Shown: one piece after another, positions 34,068 to 44,819 of the stretch | Layout: the number at the start of each line of letters is the position of its first letter | Position numbering within the stretch: position 1 is the first letter of the stretch | Assembly (NCBI GenBank): GCA_034359265.1 | Contig: CP136890.1 | Span: 85,833,501 to 85,897,500, forward strand | Source: Canna indica | Taxonomy: Eukaryota; Streptophyta; Magnoliopsida; Zingiberales; Cannaceae | Direction: 5' to 3' | Length of the DNA stretch: 64,000 nucleotides | Notes under the pieces: generated by a model | Database searches by the model: none | What the model was told of the DNA's origin: nothing | Seen by the model: the letters and a program-made list of their open reading frames with translations, nothing else | Program-made: the position numbers and the translations under genes

Positions 34068-36025
34068 TTGTCATTGATTGACAGAATCATATCGGCTGAT
34101 CGAAGTTGGATGTACCGACGTTTTGATCGTCGAGCTTTAACGAATGAGTTTCGATTAGGCGTAACGTACTTCCTAATTTTTGCCTATTCGAATCAGAAAT
34201 TCGTTAGCGTCGGTGATAAACTCCGATGTTCGTGTCGCATTTGCTTGAATGGACGATGTTTGGATCGGGAGACTGCCACTCTGCATCTATATAGCAAATG
34301 ATTTGCACCAAGATATTTTCTATGGACTTGTCATGGGAGGTCACGTGAAGTCGGGACGTCGAGCAATCCTGTCGTTCAGACATATGGTGAATCTTCCTCT
34401 ACTGGTGCTTCTTCATCCAGTTAATCTAATCCTTATAGAACTATGATACTTGATAGTCTTGGGGGTCAATTCCACCTGAATGATAATGTTGATCGGCCAG
34501 TTACTCAGACATCAGTCCCACCATATACTACAGCGGTTGATATCACAGAAGTACAAACTGCGGTAGAGATTGAATTGCCGAATAAAGAAGCTGCAGAATT
34601 TTACAAGATGTTGAAAGCTGCCGATGAACCTTTGTATGAGAATTGTCCTAAATACACTAGGTTTTCAGCAACGACACAGCTCCTAAACATCAAGGCCGAT
34701 TGTAATATCAGCGGGGTTGCATATCATCAGATTGCATGATTAATTAATGGAATGCTGCCTACTGATAACAAGTTTGAGCCAAGTTTTTATAAAACTAAAA
34801 AGCTGATGAGAAAATTGGGGCTTTGGTACAAAAAAATACACGCGTGTCAAAATAACTGCATTTTATATTATAAAGAAAATGTGCAGTTGGATAAATGTCC
34901 TGTATGTCAACATCCTTGTTACAAGGAGAAGAAATCGGTCCGATAGAAAAATATCCCGTTTAAGGTGCTTTGGTATTTTTCACTAACACCGAGACTTCAA
35001 AGATTATTCATGTCGAAAAAGACGCCCCCCTACATGAGTTGGCATGCAAGAAGTCGTGATGATACAGTAATGACTCATCCATCCGACAGTGAAGCATGGA
35101 AATATTTGGATACATGTTATCCTTCATTTGCTAGGGATACTAGAAATATCATATTGGGATTGTGCACAGATGGTTTTAATCTGTTTGGATATTCTGCAAC
35201 TCCTTATTCAGTTTGGCCAGTGTTACTGACAGTTTATAATTTGCCACCGTCAATGTGTATGAAAGATGAATTTATTTATCTTCCGATGATTATTCCGGGT
35301 CTTAAGGGTCCGCGAAAAGAAATTGACGTATTTCTCGGACCATTGATAGATGAATTAAAAATATTGTAGACTGAGGGAGCTGTCACTTATGATTGTCATC
35401 AGAAGCAAAACTTTAATTTAAAGGCCGAGATCTTATGGACAATCAATGATTTCCCGGCATACGGCATGTTGTCTGGTTGGAGCACTCACGGCCAACTCTC
35501 TTGTCCGTATTGTATGGAACACTCTAAATTAATCAGTCTCCAGAACGGAAGAAAAATATAATTCTTTGATTATCATCGTCGATTCCTACCGGCTAACCAT
35601 CAATATCGAAAGAATCGTAATAAATTTACTAAGGGCAGAGTTGAAAGAGATGGGCCACCACCGATGTTGTCTGGTGAACAAATGTTAGCACGTGTTTCAG
35701 CACTTTCAGAGATAGTATTTGGTCGGAATGAAAGAGTGTCAAGCTTTGGTCAAACACATAACTGGGTGAAAAATGTATCTTTTGGGAATTGCCCTATTGG
35801 AGTTCATTACTTATTCGATATAATTTAGATGTCATGCACATTGGAAAAAAATGTGTTTGATAATATTTTCAACACTTTGATGGATGTTTCCGGAAAAACT
35901 AAAGATAATGTCAAAGCCCGACATGATCTGAAAATACTTTGTAAGAGGCCGAAGTTGGAGTTACAAGAGGTCCATGGACGATATCTGAAGCCGAAGGCCC
36001 CGTATTTGGTGAGACTCCAACACTT
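34068..36025 (+). pseudogene. TNP2-like CACTA transposase of element C (core retained, 3' half deleted)
   Basis: It starts MSLIDRIISADRSWMYRRFDR with the transposase-associated domain to a TGA at 34301. The catalytic region follows in several frames: FYKTKKLMRKLGLWY.KIHACQNNCILYYK, a CPVCQHP zinc-like pair, LCTDGFNLFG (probable catalytic Asp), TINDFPAYGMLSGWSTHG..SCPYC, and TLEKNVFDNIFNTLMD. These are landmarks of Transposase_21 (PF02992). Stops lie near 34737, 34944, 35367 and 35559. At about 36005, within DUF4218, a deletion jumps into exon 1 of the TNPA gene. It is the only copy in the nest that still carries the catalytic core. Confidence 0.88.
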
Positions 36026-37505
36026 TCTCATGCTACTGATCCTCCTACTGTTGATCCTCCTACTGCTGATTCTTCTGCCGATGATATTGCTGAGGCTAGT
36101 ACATCTAGACGCAGATGGCCACGCGGGCCGAACAGGTGGCATCCTCCACCAGCCACAGAGTCACGTAGATTCATTAGCGTGATTGGGGAGAGGTAAATAT
36201 ATCATGAATTATGAATCATTACAAATTCATTTTATCATAATATAATATTAAATTTTATTTTTGTTGTGCAGGTTCGAGCAAGAAGAAGTGCCAAGGAGTA
36301 TTTCTTCTACTATTAGACGATACATGCACGGGGCATGGCCCACATGGTCTCACGTGCCCAGTGAGCACGTCGACATGCTATGGCCCGAGTTTGAGGCACG
36401 TATTAATTTTTTTTATACATGCATGATGATTAATATAGGTACTGATATTATTATTTTGCAGGCTCGCTTTACATGGGCCGAGGACCAGAGGCCCTTCATT
36501 TACGCTACCTAGGAGGCTATTTCCCGTGCGAGGTACAACGGGTAGTTGGGGCAGGCCAGGTCCCAGGCGATGGCCCGAGTTGGGACCACTAACATCGTGG
36601 AGACTCGGGGATACGGCCCCGATTGGATTACTCCAGATATATGGGACCAGCTCGTGGCATTATGGTCGACGGATCGATGGCAGAAGGTTTCTAGGACTGC
36701 GGCTAGAAACTGCAAGTCGGGAGGAGGAGCGCGTCACACTAGAGGCTCTGTTGCATTTGTTGTGCACGCGAACCGTATGGTAAGTATACCTTAATTTTAA
36801 TTTTATATTTTATTTGTTACTCTGTGTACTGATTAATGTATTTGTTTTGTAAATGTAGACGACGGTGTTAGACGACGGGACTGTCCAGCGACCCTCTCCG
36901 ATGGCGGTGTTTGAGCGGATACACCGTCAAGTGCATGGGTCGACGGGGGAGTACGTCGACAACCACGCTGCATTTATTATGGTAAGTATATTTGTTTAAA
37001 TTATTCATTATATATTTATAATTTAAGTTTTATAAAAAATATTAAACAAAAAATTAAACTCGAGTAGGAGACCTACGGTCAAACGGTGATACAGCGCAGA
37101 GGCACCCCCGAGGGCTTTGACGCAGCAGCGTGGGTCGATGCTGCAGGTGGCTGAGACCACGGTCGCGTATATGGTTTTGCAGATAGTGGTCATGCGCAAG
37201 CCGTGGTAAGGCCACTTGGGGCACCGACCCCTCCTCATGCTGGTGAACGACCGTCGACCTCCAAGTCCAGAGATGATCATAGTAACAGGATAAGGACACT
37301 GGAGGAGACAGTCGCGCGTCAGACTGAGTTGATGGAGCGTCAGAGTCAGATGATGGCAGATAAGCAAGTTATGCTACGCAACTTGTCAAGTCATCACGGA
37401 GCAGCTTCATCTGATCTATCGTCCTCGAGGCAGTCCACGCCAGTGTACACCCAGGCACTCCAGACTCCGCCATATGATCCAGACCATCCTCCATCGTCAT
37501 CGAAA
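36026..37505 (+). pseudogene. TNPA-like gene of element C (5' truncated)
   Basis: It begins within exon 1 after the deletion (RRWPRGPNRWHPPPATESRRFISVIGER). Exon 2 starts at 36272 (FEQEEVPRSISSTIRRYMHGAW). The exon-2 end reads GAG|GCACGT, a GC donor rather than GT. Exon 3 (ARFTWAEDQRPFIYAT then a stop; TRGYGPDWITPDIWDQLVALW), later exons and the coiled-coil tail follow, as in A. At least two stops are present. Confidence 0.75.
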
Positions 37506-37777
37506 GATTTATTGTTTTTTTATTATATTGACTTTGTTACTTCGATACTATATATATTTTAGTTTTGTTTTGTTTGGATATTGATATTTCAATTTTGCAT
37601 TTGAATAGTTTTTATACGATTGTGAATAATTATAAATATAAGTATAATTATTTTGATATATATCTTGGTGTATTTGTGATGTGTGAATAGATGTGTGTAT
37701 GGGTGTATGGGTGTGTGAGTTATGTATCAGATTGTATCAATGTATTAAAATTTTTTAAAAAATTATGTTTCAGGTTT

Positions 37778-38107
37778 TAGTCATCAGCAACGGCTTTCCC
37801 ACGGTTGTCCGTGGGAAAGCCATTACTAAAAGTGTATCGTAAGCCGTTGTTCTATAACATCAGCAATGGCTTAGTAACGGTCTTTCACAAACGGCCTTGC
37901 CACGGCTTCACGGGCCATTGCTAATAAGGTTATCAGCAACGGCCTGGTGTCCGTGGCAAAGCCGTTGCTGATAATGTTATTAGCAACGGCCTGATCGGCC
38001 GTTGCAGCGTCGTTGCTAAATTATCAGCAACGCGCTTTTCTGCCACGGCTACTTTGCAACGGGTCGGATCGTTGCAAGCCGTTGCTAATGCCCATTTTCC
38101 AGTAGTG
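37778..38107. repeat. 3' subterminal repeats of element C
   Basis: AGCAACGG words in both orientations, including the near-palindrome CCCACGG.TGTCCGTGGGAAAG, ending in the terminal repeat at 38107. Confidence 0.8.
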
Positions 38108-38239
38108 TATCTGAGTGTATCTGTGATGTGTATGTGAATGAATGTGTGTATGGGTGTATGGGTGTGTGAAATATATATCAGATAATGTATCAATGTATTA
38201 ATGGAAATTTAAAATTTGAAATTTTTTCAGTTGCAGGTT

Positions 38240-38586
38240 TACATCATCAGCAACGGCTTTCCCACGGCCGTCCGTGGGAAAGTCGTTACTGAAAGTGTAT
38301 CGTAAGCCGTACGTTGCTGATGACTTACAGCAACGACTTAGCAACCGGATTTCACTAACGGCCGACGGGGCCGTTGCTGATGTTCATACCTACAACGGCC
38401 CTGCGTCCGTGGCAAAGCCGTTGCTGATAATATTATTAGCAACGACCCGAGCTGTCGTTGCTGATCCGTTGCTAAAACATCAGCAACGCGTGTTTCTGTC
38501 ACGGCTCCGTTGCAACGGGTCGGGCCGTTGCTGATGGTTTTTAGCAACAACTTCAGTCGTTGCTGATGCCTATTATTTCAGTAGTG
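38240..38586. repeat. 3' subterminal repeats and terminus of element A
   Basis: Same design as the 3' array of C, including CCCACGGCCGTCCGTGGGAA. It ends TTTCAGTAGTG at 38586. Confidence 0.8.
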
Positions 38587-39018
38587 ATTCTTCCTTTCAT
38601 GTTCTGCTACTCGATTTCCTTTTTGAATGATATCAGAAAATGAGGGATTCTTTTGCTCTCAAACATTGCTTGATCGGCTGTTAGATTTAATTCTGCAACA
38701 TGTTATATTCATTTTTTTAATTTTATCTAGTGTTTAGTGTAATATTATCTTATAATATATAATATACAAGATTTAGTTATAACATTGCAATTAATTATAC
38801 TTATAACATTTACCCACATAGATTGGTACAAGTGGGTCGTTCGGCACTTGCTCTCCTAAAGCAATGTCTTGGGTTCGAGTTTTATGAATGGAAAAAACTA
38901 TTGTTTAAATGTGTTTTAACCCCGTAGTTTGCCGATTAAAAAAAAGTTCGAATCGGATTATAGATCCACTAGTAATATAGTGGTTACACATATGATTATG
39001 TTGTCAATAATTCAAAGG
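38587..39018. other. Right flank of the CACTA nest
   Basis: AT-rich DNA with no gene. It contains the SINE candidate listed separately. Confidence 0.5.
38826..38946 (+). mobile_element. Candidate tRNA-derived SINE
   Basis: TTGGTACAAGTGGG (A-box-like) at about 38823-38836 is followed about 38 bases on by GGGTTCGAGTTT (B-box-like). Then come a tRNA-unrelated part ending GTTTGCCGATT and a run of A at 38937-38945. Spacing and order fit an RNA polymerase III promoter in a plant SINE. I could not find a convincing target-site duplication. Confidence 0.45.
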
Positions 39019-39190
39019 TAGGGGTGAAAATAGGCCAAGCGGCCTGTCAAGAGCTTGTGGCCTGGCTTGTATTCGGCTTGGCCTCTTAAAAAAAAAAGGC
39101 CTAGACTTATTTCTAGACCTGTTTTTCTTATCAAGCCAGACCCAAGCTCACTACAAGGCCTATTGAGCTTAATAGGCCGGCCTGAGCCTG
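39019..39190 (+). mobile_element. Truncated hAT-like element rich in AGGCC words
   Basis: It starts TAGGGGTGAAAATAGGCC, a hAT-type end. It continues with many GGCCTG/CAGGCC/AGGCCT words able to self-pair. AGGCCA/CTCGGGCC words recur at 39395-39415, but no matching right end or 8-base duplication was found, so it is probably truncated. Confidence 0.5.
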
Positions 39191-39632
39191 TTAAGGTGGT
39201 ATATATAATATATAATAAATATATAATATTATTAGTTTATTATATATTTTAATTATATATAATAAAATATATATTTTAATTTAATAAAACAACAACTATT
39301 GTTGTTATGTTTAAATTTATTATTATCATTTTTATATTAGAATTTAAAAGTAAATTTTATAAACATATTTTAGCTTTTAGCATGCTTTATAAACAGGCCA
39401 CAGACCAGGCTCGGGCCGAAATAATAGCCTATAACAGACTTTGTACAAAAATAGCTGAAAAAATACACATGAGGAATTATGATCTAGAAAAATATTTTAC
39501 ATCAAAATATTTCATAATTTTTAATTTAAATTTATAAACTTTGTACATAAGTCTTTAATATATTAGAGAGTTTGAAAAAAAAATATCTTTTAATATCTTA
39601 TTTTTATCATAAAAAGTATTTTATAAATAAAA

Positions 39633-39662
39633 ATTATTATTATTATTATTATTATTATTATT
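39633..39662. repeat. (ATT)n microsatellite
   Basis: Ten ATT units, about 265 bases upstream of the gene at 39926. Confidence 0.95.
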
Positions 39663-39925
39663 GGCCAAAGTCTCTAATTGGTTAGGGAATTAGAGATTTT
39701 GGCCGGCAAAATCGATATTGAATCCATTCAATTCCTTTCGATTCAGGTAAATTGCTCCTTTTTAACATTTACAAAATCCGAAGATTAGTTATTCTTAAAA
39801 TTAAATATCTCGAATTTCGTATGATGGGCTTACACTGCATCTGCACGGTAATTAATTTATATATTGCTTTTGCCTACAATATTATTTCTCATCTCCCTCC
39901 TGCTTCTTCTCCTCCTTCCTTCGCA

Positions 39926-40561
39926 ATGGATACTTCAGCAGAGCCGCCGAGAGTAAGCAGCAGCTGCACTCTCTCGCCGGAGTTCGAGTTCTGGATGGCC
40001 GGCAAGACTCCCTCCGTCCCCCAAACCCACCTCGCTGCCGCCGACGAGCTCTTCGTCGATGGAGTAGTCCTCCCCCTCGACCACCTCTCGCTGACCCCCC
40101 TTCCCGACCGAGTCTCCCATTCTACCGCTCCCCGTCCTTGCGTTCCTCAACCCGAGGCCGAACCGGCGCCAACGTCTCCACCGCGCTCCTACAACTGGAA
40201 ACATCTCATCAAGGCCGGCGAGAAGGCGATGGAGGAGATAATAAAGAGGAAAAACAAGAAGAAGACGTCGACGATGACGAGCCGCAGAGGCGGCGTCTGG
40301 TCCAACTCCGGCATTAGCTACTGGAGGAGGGCCAAAGCAGCAGTGGCAGCGAGCAAGATCCGCGGCGACTCGTCTTCCTCGAGGAGGTTTGCTGGCGGCT
40401 TCCGCCTCGGCAGGACAGGCAACGTTTGGAAGCTCCAGGGAAAGGGCAGAAAACCGCATCAGGAGAAGATGAAGGAAAGCAGTGGCTCCAAGAACGCCGG
40501 CGGTGGAAACAATGGAGTAATGTTTACTATTAAAAGTATATTTAGTAAGAAGGTTCAGTAA
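39926..40561 (+). CDS. Short basic plant protein with SPEFEFW / ADELF.DG..LPL motifs (MAKR/DUF1645-like)
   Basis: Single exon, 211 codons. The ATG at 39926 is chosen over the in-frame upstream ATG at 39752 because GC-rich coding composition and the conserved part begin here. Residues 11-21 read SSCTLSPEFEF and about 39-51 read ADELFVDGVVLPL. An EFEFW patch followed by ADELF.xG..LPL is typical of short plant proteins related to membrane-associated kinase regulators and DUF1645 proteins. The middle is Pro-rich. The C-terminal half is strongly basic (KRKNKKK, RRAKAAVAASKIRG, SSSRRFAGGFRLGR) and could bind membrane or enter the nucleus. There is no signal peptide or membrane segment. The frame is clean, codon use contrasts with the AT-rich surroundings, and it is likely expressed. 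The family link is from memory and moderately sure; molecular function is not known from sequence. Confidence 0.75.
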   Translation: MDTSAEPPRVSSSCTLSPEFEFWMAGKTPSVPQTHLAAADELFVDGVVLPLDHLSLTPLPDRVSHSTAPRPCVPQPEAEPAPTSPPRSYNWKHLIKAGEKAMEEIIKRKNKKKTSTMTSRRGGVWSNSGISYWRRAKAAVAASKIRGDSSSSRRFAGGFRLGRTGNVWKLQGKGRKPHQEKMKESSGSKNAGGGNNGVMFTIKSIFSKKVQ

Positions 40562-42219
40562 TTAATTAATGAGAATTATATATGCTCATATTGTAATAAT
40601 TAGCTTGTTGAATCAATATTTATGCAAATTAATGTTAAAATTGTGAGGCGGAATGGAGAGGGAATTATTGCAGTAGTTGAAGGGATGCATGAATGGAATC
40701 GAGTACAGTACTCAGTGTTGGTGGATATCGTCCTCGATGTTATAAAGTGTTCTGACAGAAACCCTAATCATGCATGGAGCGTGTCCTCCGTATTTGCTTT
40801 GAGCCTTTTGGAAAGATTAATGTACATGCATTTATGATCCTTGATATGACGCTCTTCGAATCTTCATTCACTATCTGATCCTCCAATATTTTAATTAATA
40901 ATTAATGTGGGGTAAAAAGAAAATTGTTTGGTGCTTTTTAGTCAAAAGGTGTGAGAGCATTTAACATTAAAATATTCAAATTTAAACATATCAACTAGGA
41001 CAGAGGGATTCAAAATAAGGGGTGGTAATGTAATTTAATTTTTTTAAACTATATTTATGTTGATTGTTTTCAATATATTGTCAAATAAGCATATATAGAA
41101 TGAACTCCAATGATGAGTTTATGAAGTCATAATATACAGTAACATTATTTGTGATGGAGGAAACTTGAGAAAAAAACATCAATATATGAAAGCACAAAAT
41201 TATTAACCATTAAACATATATGATCACAAGCAAGGGTATTTTAAGTATACATAATTTTATGTAATTAAATTATTTTGATGGTAATCAGTATTAGACAAAA
41301 TTAACTCAAATTTATTTAAGTAATAGTAACATCATATATATAACATTTATATATGATAATTTTATATATTTATATGGGTGCATGTGAAATATTTAAATTT
41401 TATAATGATAAATACTCAATTTTATATTTTAAAAGGGTAATGTGTGAAAACCTGTTATTAACTTAGTTCAAATTTGAACTAATTAAATGAAAACTCGAGT
41501 TCTGTTCTTAATTATTTCACCATCGAAATTTGCACAAATTAATAAATATTGGACTTATAAGGCAAATCGTATAGGTAAAATTTCACTAGAAAGCAACTCC
41601 TTGCATGTCATGACTACAAATATGATCATGGGCTTGATTTTGAAATGAGTTTTTCTTTTCTTTTTCCTTTTTGCAAAAGTATTCTGAAATATACTACACG
41701 CGCGAACGAAGGAACGAAGGAGATACTTCAAACACAATAACTCATATTTGTAAGATTGCATGCGTACCACAACTAATATATTAGTAGCATAAAATATTTA
41801 TTTTGTAAATCATTTTATACTACTTGATACTATTCCTAAGCATACAAAGTATATATCCACTTGATACATATATCATCTTGCAGGAATACAATTTGTAATA
41901 ATAAAATAACTGCATTGCTCCTGAATACATCAAATTAATACTATATATATTCAAATGTTCTAGAAAGTAGAAATCCAGAGATAAAGGTATTGGATTCAAC
42001 ACCTTATTAGATTAATAGGTCATAATTAAAGCTGATTTAGGAATTGTATAACAAAGAAACCTCAGAATTAAATTTAATAAACTTGCTATCGGAAATGGTT
42101 GTCATGCTTCAACAAACATTTCATTCCTAGTGAGCTCTTAATTTGTCATCTTTCTACCAAGTTGATTATTGGAAATGGCCGGGCATTCAGATTTCAAAAA
42201 AGGGAACAAGTTGCGTGCA
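40562..42219. other. Intergenic AT-rich DNA
   Basis: 3' flank of the 39926 gene (its UTR probably extends about 250 bases), then AT-rich DNA with scattered short open frames that show no coding composition. Nothing else recognised. Confidence 0.5.
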
Positions 42220-44278
42220 TTACATGTAGGAGCGCATCCTGGGACGGACAAGGGATTGAGCTCCATCGACAAAAATGGTAGTGCCAGTCATGTAGCGGGA
42301 ATCATCGCCCACCAAATAAGCAACGGTATAAGCAAGATCATTTTCTGGATCAAGCCAACGTAAGAGCGGCATTACATCTGCTGTGGGTTTCTGATCCACC
42401 TTCTCTTTCCCAACTGAACGGGGGTATTCGTCATTCAAGTGTAGACCACGTACGGGCAATTGCATTGACCCGTATATTGTACTTACCAATCTCCATAGGT
42501 GATAACTGTCATGCAAAAGTAAAGTTTTAATAAACATACAAGTGAATAATATGTTTGTATAATATAACAGGACAATTCATGACCTAATTGAAACAAAAAA
42601 AACTAAGATGCATTTTCTAAAGGAACTTTAAAAAAAAAATTGAGGAATGAAATTACTATGCAAATATGAAAGAAAGAAAGACAGAGGAAAAAGGGAAAGA
42701 GAAAGAAAATAAGGGGGAAAATCCCTTTAAAAAGGAGGTGGGGGGAAGAGGGCAAAGAAAAATGGTAAAAGAAATGGAAAAGGAGGTCAATCTGCCTTAA
42801 CTAGTTTCATTTGACTTGTTTGAAGTTGATTGATTGTTATCAGTTCAAATGCCTAGTATTCATTAACATTTTACACAACATAGATTTGTGACTTGTACGT
42901 ACTGCCTGAAGGATATATTATATTACATGATCACATAGAACAACTATAAAGTTAAACCCATATTGTCTATCCTGTGCCCTAAGGGCACATATTAAGGATT
43001 AATTTCATTGGTGAAGAGGGAACAAAAATAGGTTGAGAGCATTAAATAGAGCCTTGACCACAATATTTTGGGGGTGATTGTGAGTAATAACTGCTGCTTA
43101 TTCTATGCCCTTAGGACACACGTTATAAAAATCTTATGACATATATACCAATTTAAATTTACAACATACAACAACAAATTTCTAATGTTTCTTACTGTAA
43201 TATATATCTTTTATACTATGTTTGTGTTTTTAATATAACATCATAAAAATGTATTTGCAAAAAATAGCTACAAGCTGTGTGCCAATGTTCCAATTTTTTC
43301 ATCTTGACAATAAGTTGCACTCTGAAAATGAAATGACATAATGTACAAGGATAAAGCTAGAATATACTTACTCGAACCAATTGTTGCACAGAAGCCAAAC
43401 TTGAGCCATAAGCAGCAGAACCTGGATACAGGCCTCTCTCTACCCCTAGTATCTGGGATATGAATACTATAGATCCTCATGTTTTATAATCGCGCATCCG
43501 TTTGCCAACTGCTTTTAATAGGAACCAGGGTGCCATAGAATTGATTTTCACGGTCTTCTTGTACTCATTTTCGCTTACGAGTAAGCACTCTTGCATTTTC
43601 CCTGTCCAAAAGGTTCGGTAAATAAGTGCTTAATCAAATAGAAGTTTTAAACTTTAGACCATACCAAATGTTGATCATCCTGAGAAACAGAGAATAAATA
43701 TTTACACCTCCTATGGAAGTATCAAGCCACCAATTATCAAACTAGTATTGAATTATAATGATGTTATATGGACTTTAGAAAAAAAAAATTAGTTGCACCT
43801 TCAATAGCAAGTGTTTGATTTCACCCAATAATGTATCCATATGAAGAGGTATAAACAACACAAAAGAAAGCACAAACTAGGATATATTGATCAAAAATCA
43901 ATATATTGATCAAAAATCAATATATTGATCGAAAGACTCAAAAAAAGCAGAAACATCCAATAGAATCCATAGAAACAAGCCAATCAAATAAAACCAAATC
44001 ATCCCCTACAGAATTACCAAATCTAAATCAGAGACGAGCTAAAAACTTTCAACTAAATATCAAGCAAATAAATCAGTAATTCCAACAGCTACGTACGGAT
44101 CATAACGGAAACCAACATGCTCAATAACAACCAAAGACCAAAAAGTTCAAATCGGATCGGAATGAGGAAAAAAAATAGAAATTTACCTGCACCCAGATTG
44201 AGCCAAACGATGAGCGATGCCCTTGGAGGTCTCATCGCCACTGGACGTCAACAGAACCCTCTTTCCTGAACCCCCCAT
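42220..44278 (-). pseudogene. Short-chain dehydrogenase/reductase pseudogene (Arabidopsis At3g01980-like)
   Basis: Exon 1 (44278-44187) encodes MGGSGKRVLLTSSGDETSKGIAHRLAQSGC, a Rossmann start with donor GTAAAT. A later exon (43601-43372) encodes GKMQECLLVSENEY..., then KINSMAPWFLLKAVGKRMRD, GSIVFIS..., [21 protein letters not shown]. It contains a TGA at 43479-43477 where Gly is expected. The last exon (42505-42220) encodes [15 protein letters not shown] 4-base ACGT duplication (near 42450) then shifts frame into [13 protein letters not shown]...[23 protein letters not shown]. The exon for roughly residues 31-100, which holds most of the cofactor fold, is absent from the 43602-44186 interval. 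The phases of exons 1 and 3 do not join. SDR family enzymes are NAD(P)-dependent oxidoreductases. Three independent lesions make this a decayed gene. Confidence 0.85.
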
Positions 44279-44777
44279 CACTCCCCCAAAGGATCGACCA
44301 CGAAAAGATCAACCTCGAAGAGTTTAAACTTTAAATAGTGATTGGGATTTGGGACGGGGTTTTATAGCTTCGATGATCGCATAACGCATATTATATTTGT
44401 CACATGTGCTTAATAATTTGTTTTTTTATATTTATTTATTTGATTGGGAATTGGAATTGAAGGGAAGTGAGTGAGGGACTTGCTGCGTCACGGCACGAGT
44501 CAGAGCGTTACGTCACTTAAAAATATTTTTCACTTGTGTAGTTAATCTAATCATTATTACCTTAAAATTGTTTTTTCATTACCTTCGTTATTCTTTAATT
44601 GATATAGATGGGGAATGAAGGGAAAAAAATACTGCCACTGTACAGAGGGAGGGGAAGATGTACAAGTTATTGGTTTTAAAAAAATGAATAGATAAAGGAG
44701 AGAGATGGAAATATATATTAGGGATGTTGAAATCGCATGTCTCCATGATACAAACTTGTCCATTTCAGACTCTTTTC
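44279..44777. other. Intergenic, upstream of the SDR pseudogene
   Basis: AT-rich with no gene recognised. It includes the former promoter side of the SDR pseudogene. Confidence 0.5.
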
Positions 44778-44794
44778 ATAAAGATATGATGTAG
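44778..44794. repeat. Left target-site duplication of the second LINE
   Basis: ATAAAGATATGATGTAG here and at 50846-50862. The first few bases overlap the poly-A tail on the right side, so the true duplication is 14-17 bases. Confidence 0.9.
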
Positions 44795-44819
44795 GGACTT
44801 TGTGTGGGAGGAGCTGAGG

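Larger units (their letters stand above)
29306..38107 (+). mobile_element. CACTA element C, inserted near the 3' end of element A
   Basis: Both termini are present: CACTACTAGAAATTGGTTCT at 29306, and CACTACTGGAAAATGGGCAT when read from 38107 backwards. The 3-base duplication TAT lies at 29303-29305 and 38108-38110. C has the same orientation as A and is complete apart from internal deletions. It is itself interrupted by B at 29885-33315. It keeps the TNP2 catalytic region that A lost, but it lacks most of DUF4218, all of DUF4216 and the start of TNPA. Length without B is about 5.4 kb. Confidence 0.92.
20143..38586 (+). mobile_element. CACTA element A (host of the nest), 5' end truncated
   Basis: Element A is a CACTA (En/Spm-type) transposon, plus orientation. 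It keeps its 3' terminal inverted repeat (38581-38586 GTAGTG, i.e. CACTACTGAAATAATAGGCA in reverse) and a 3' subterminal array of AGCAACGG motifs. It also keeps leader, TNP2-like and TNPA-like genes. It lacks a 5' CACTA terminus: sequence homologous to C starts abruptly at about 20143, inside the 5' subterminal repeats. Two younger elements interrupt it. D is at 22382-26368 and C (with B inside) at 29306-38107. Without them A would be about 5.7 kb. After removal of C the flanks rejoin (…TTTTGATGTATAT / CTGAGTGTATCTGTGATGTG…) into sequence matching the same place in C. Confidence 0.85.

Noticed and set aside
40622..40837. 71-codon frame downstream of the 39926 gene
   Set aside because: No motifs, AT-rich codon use, and it lies where the 3' UTR is expected.
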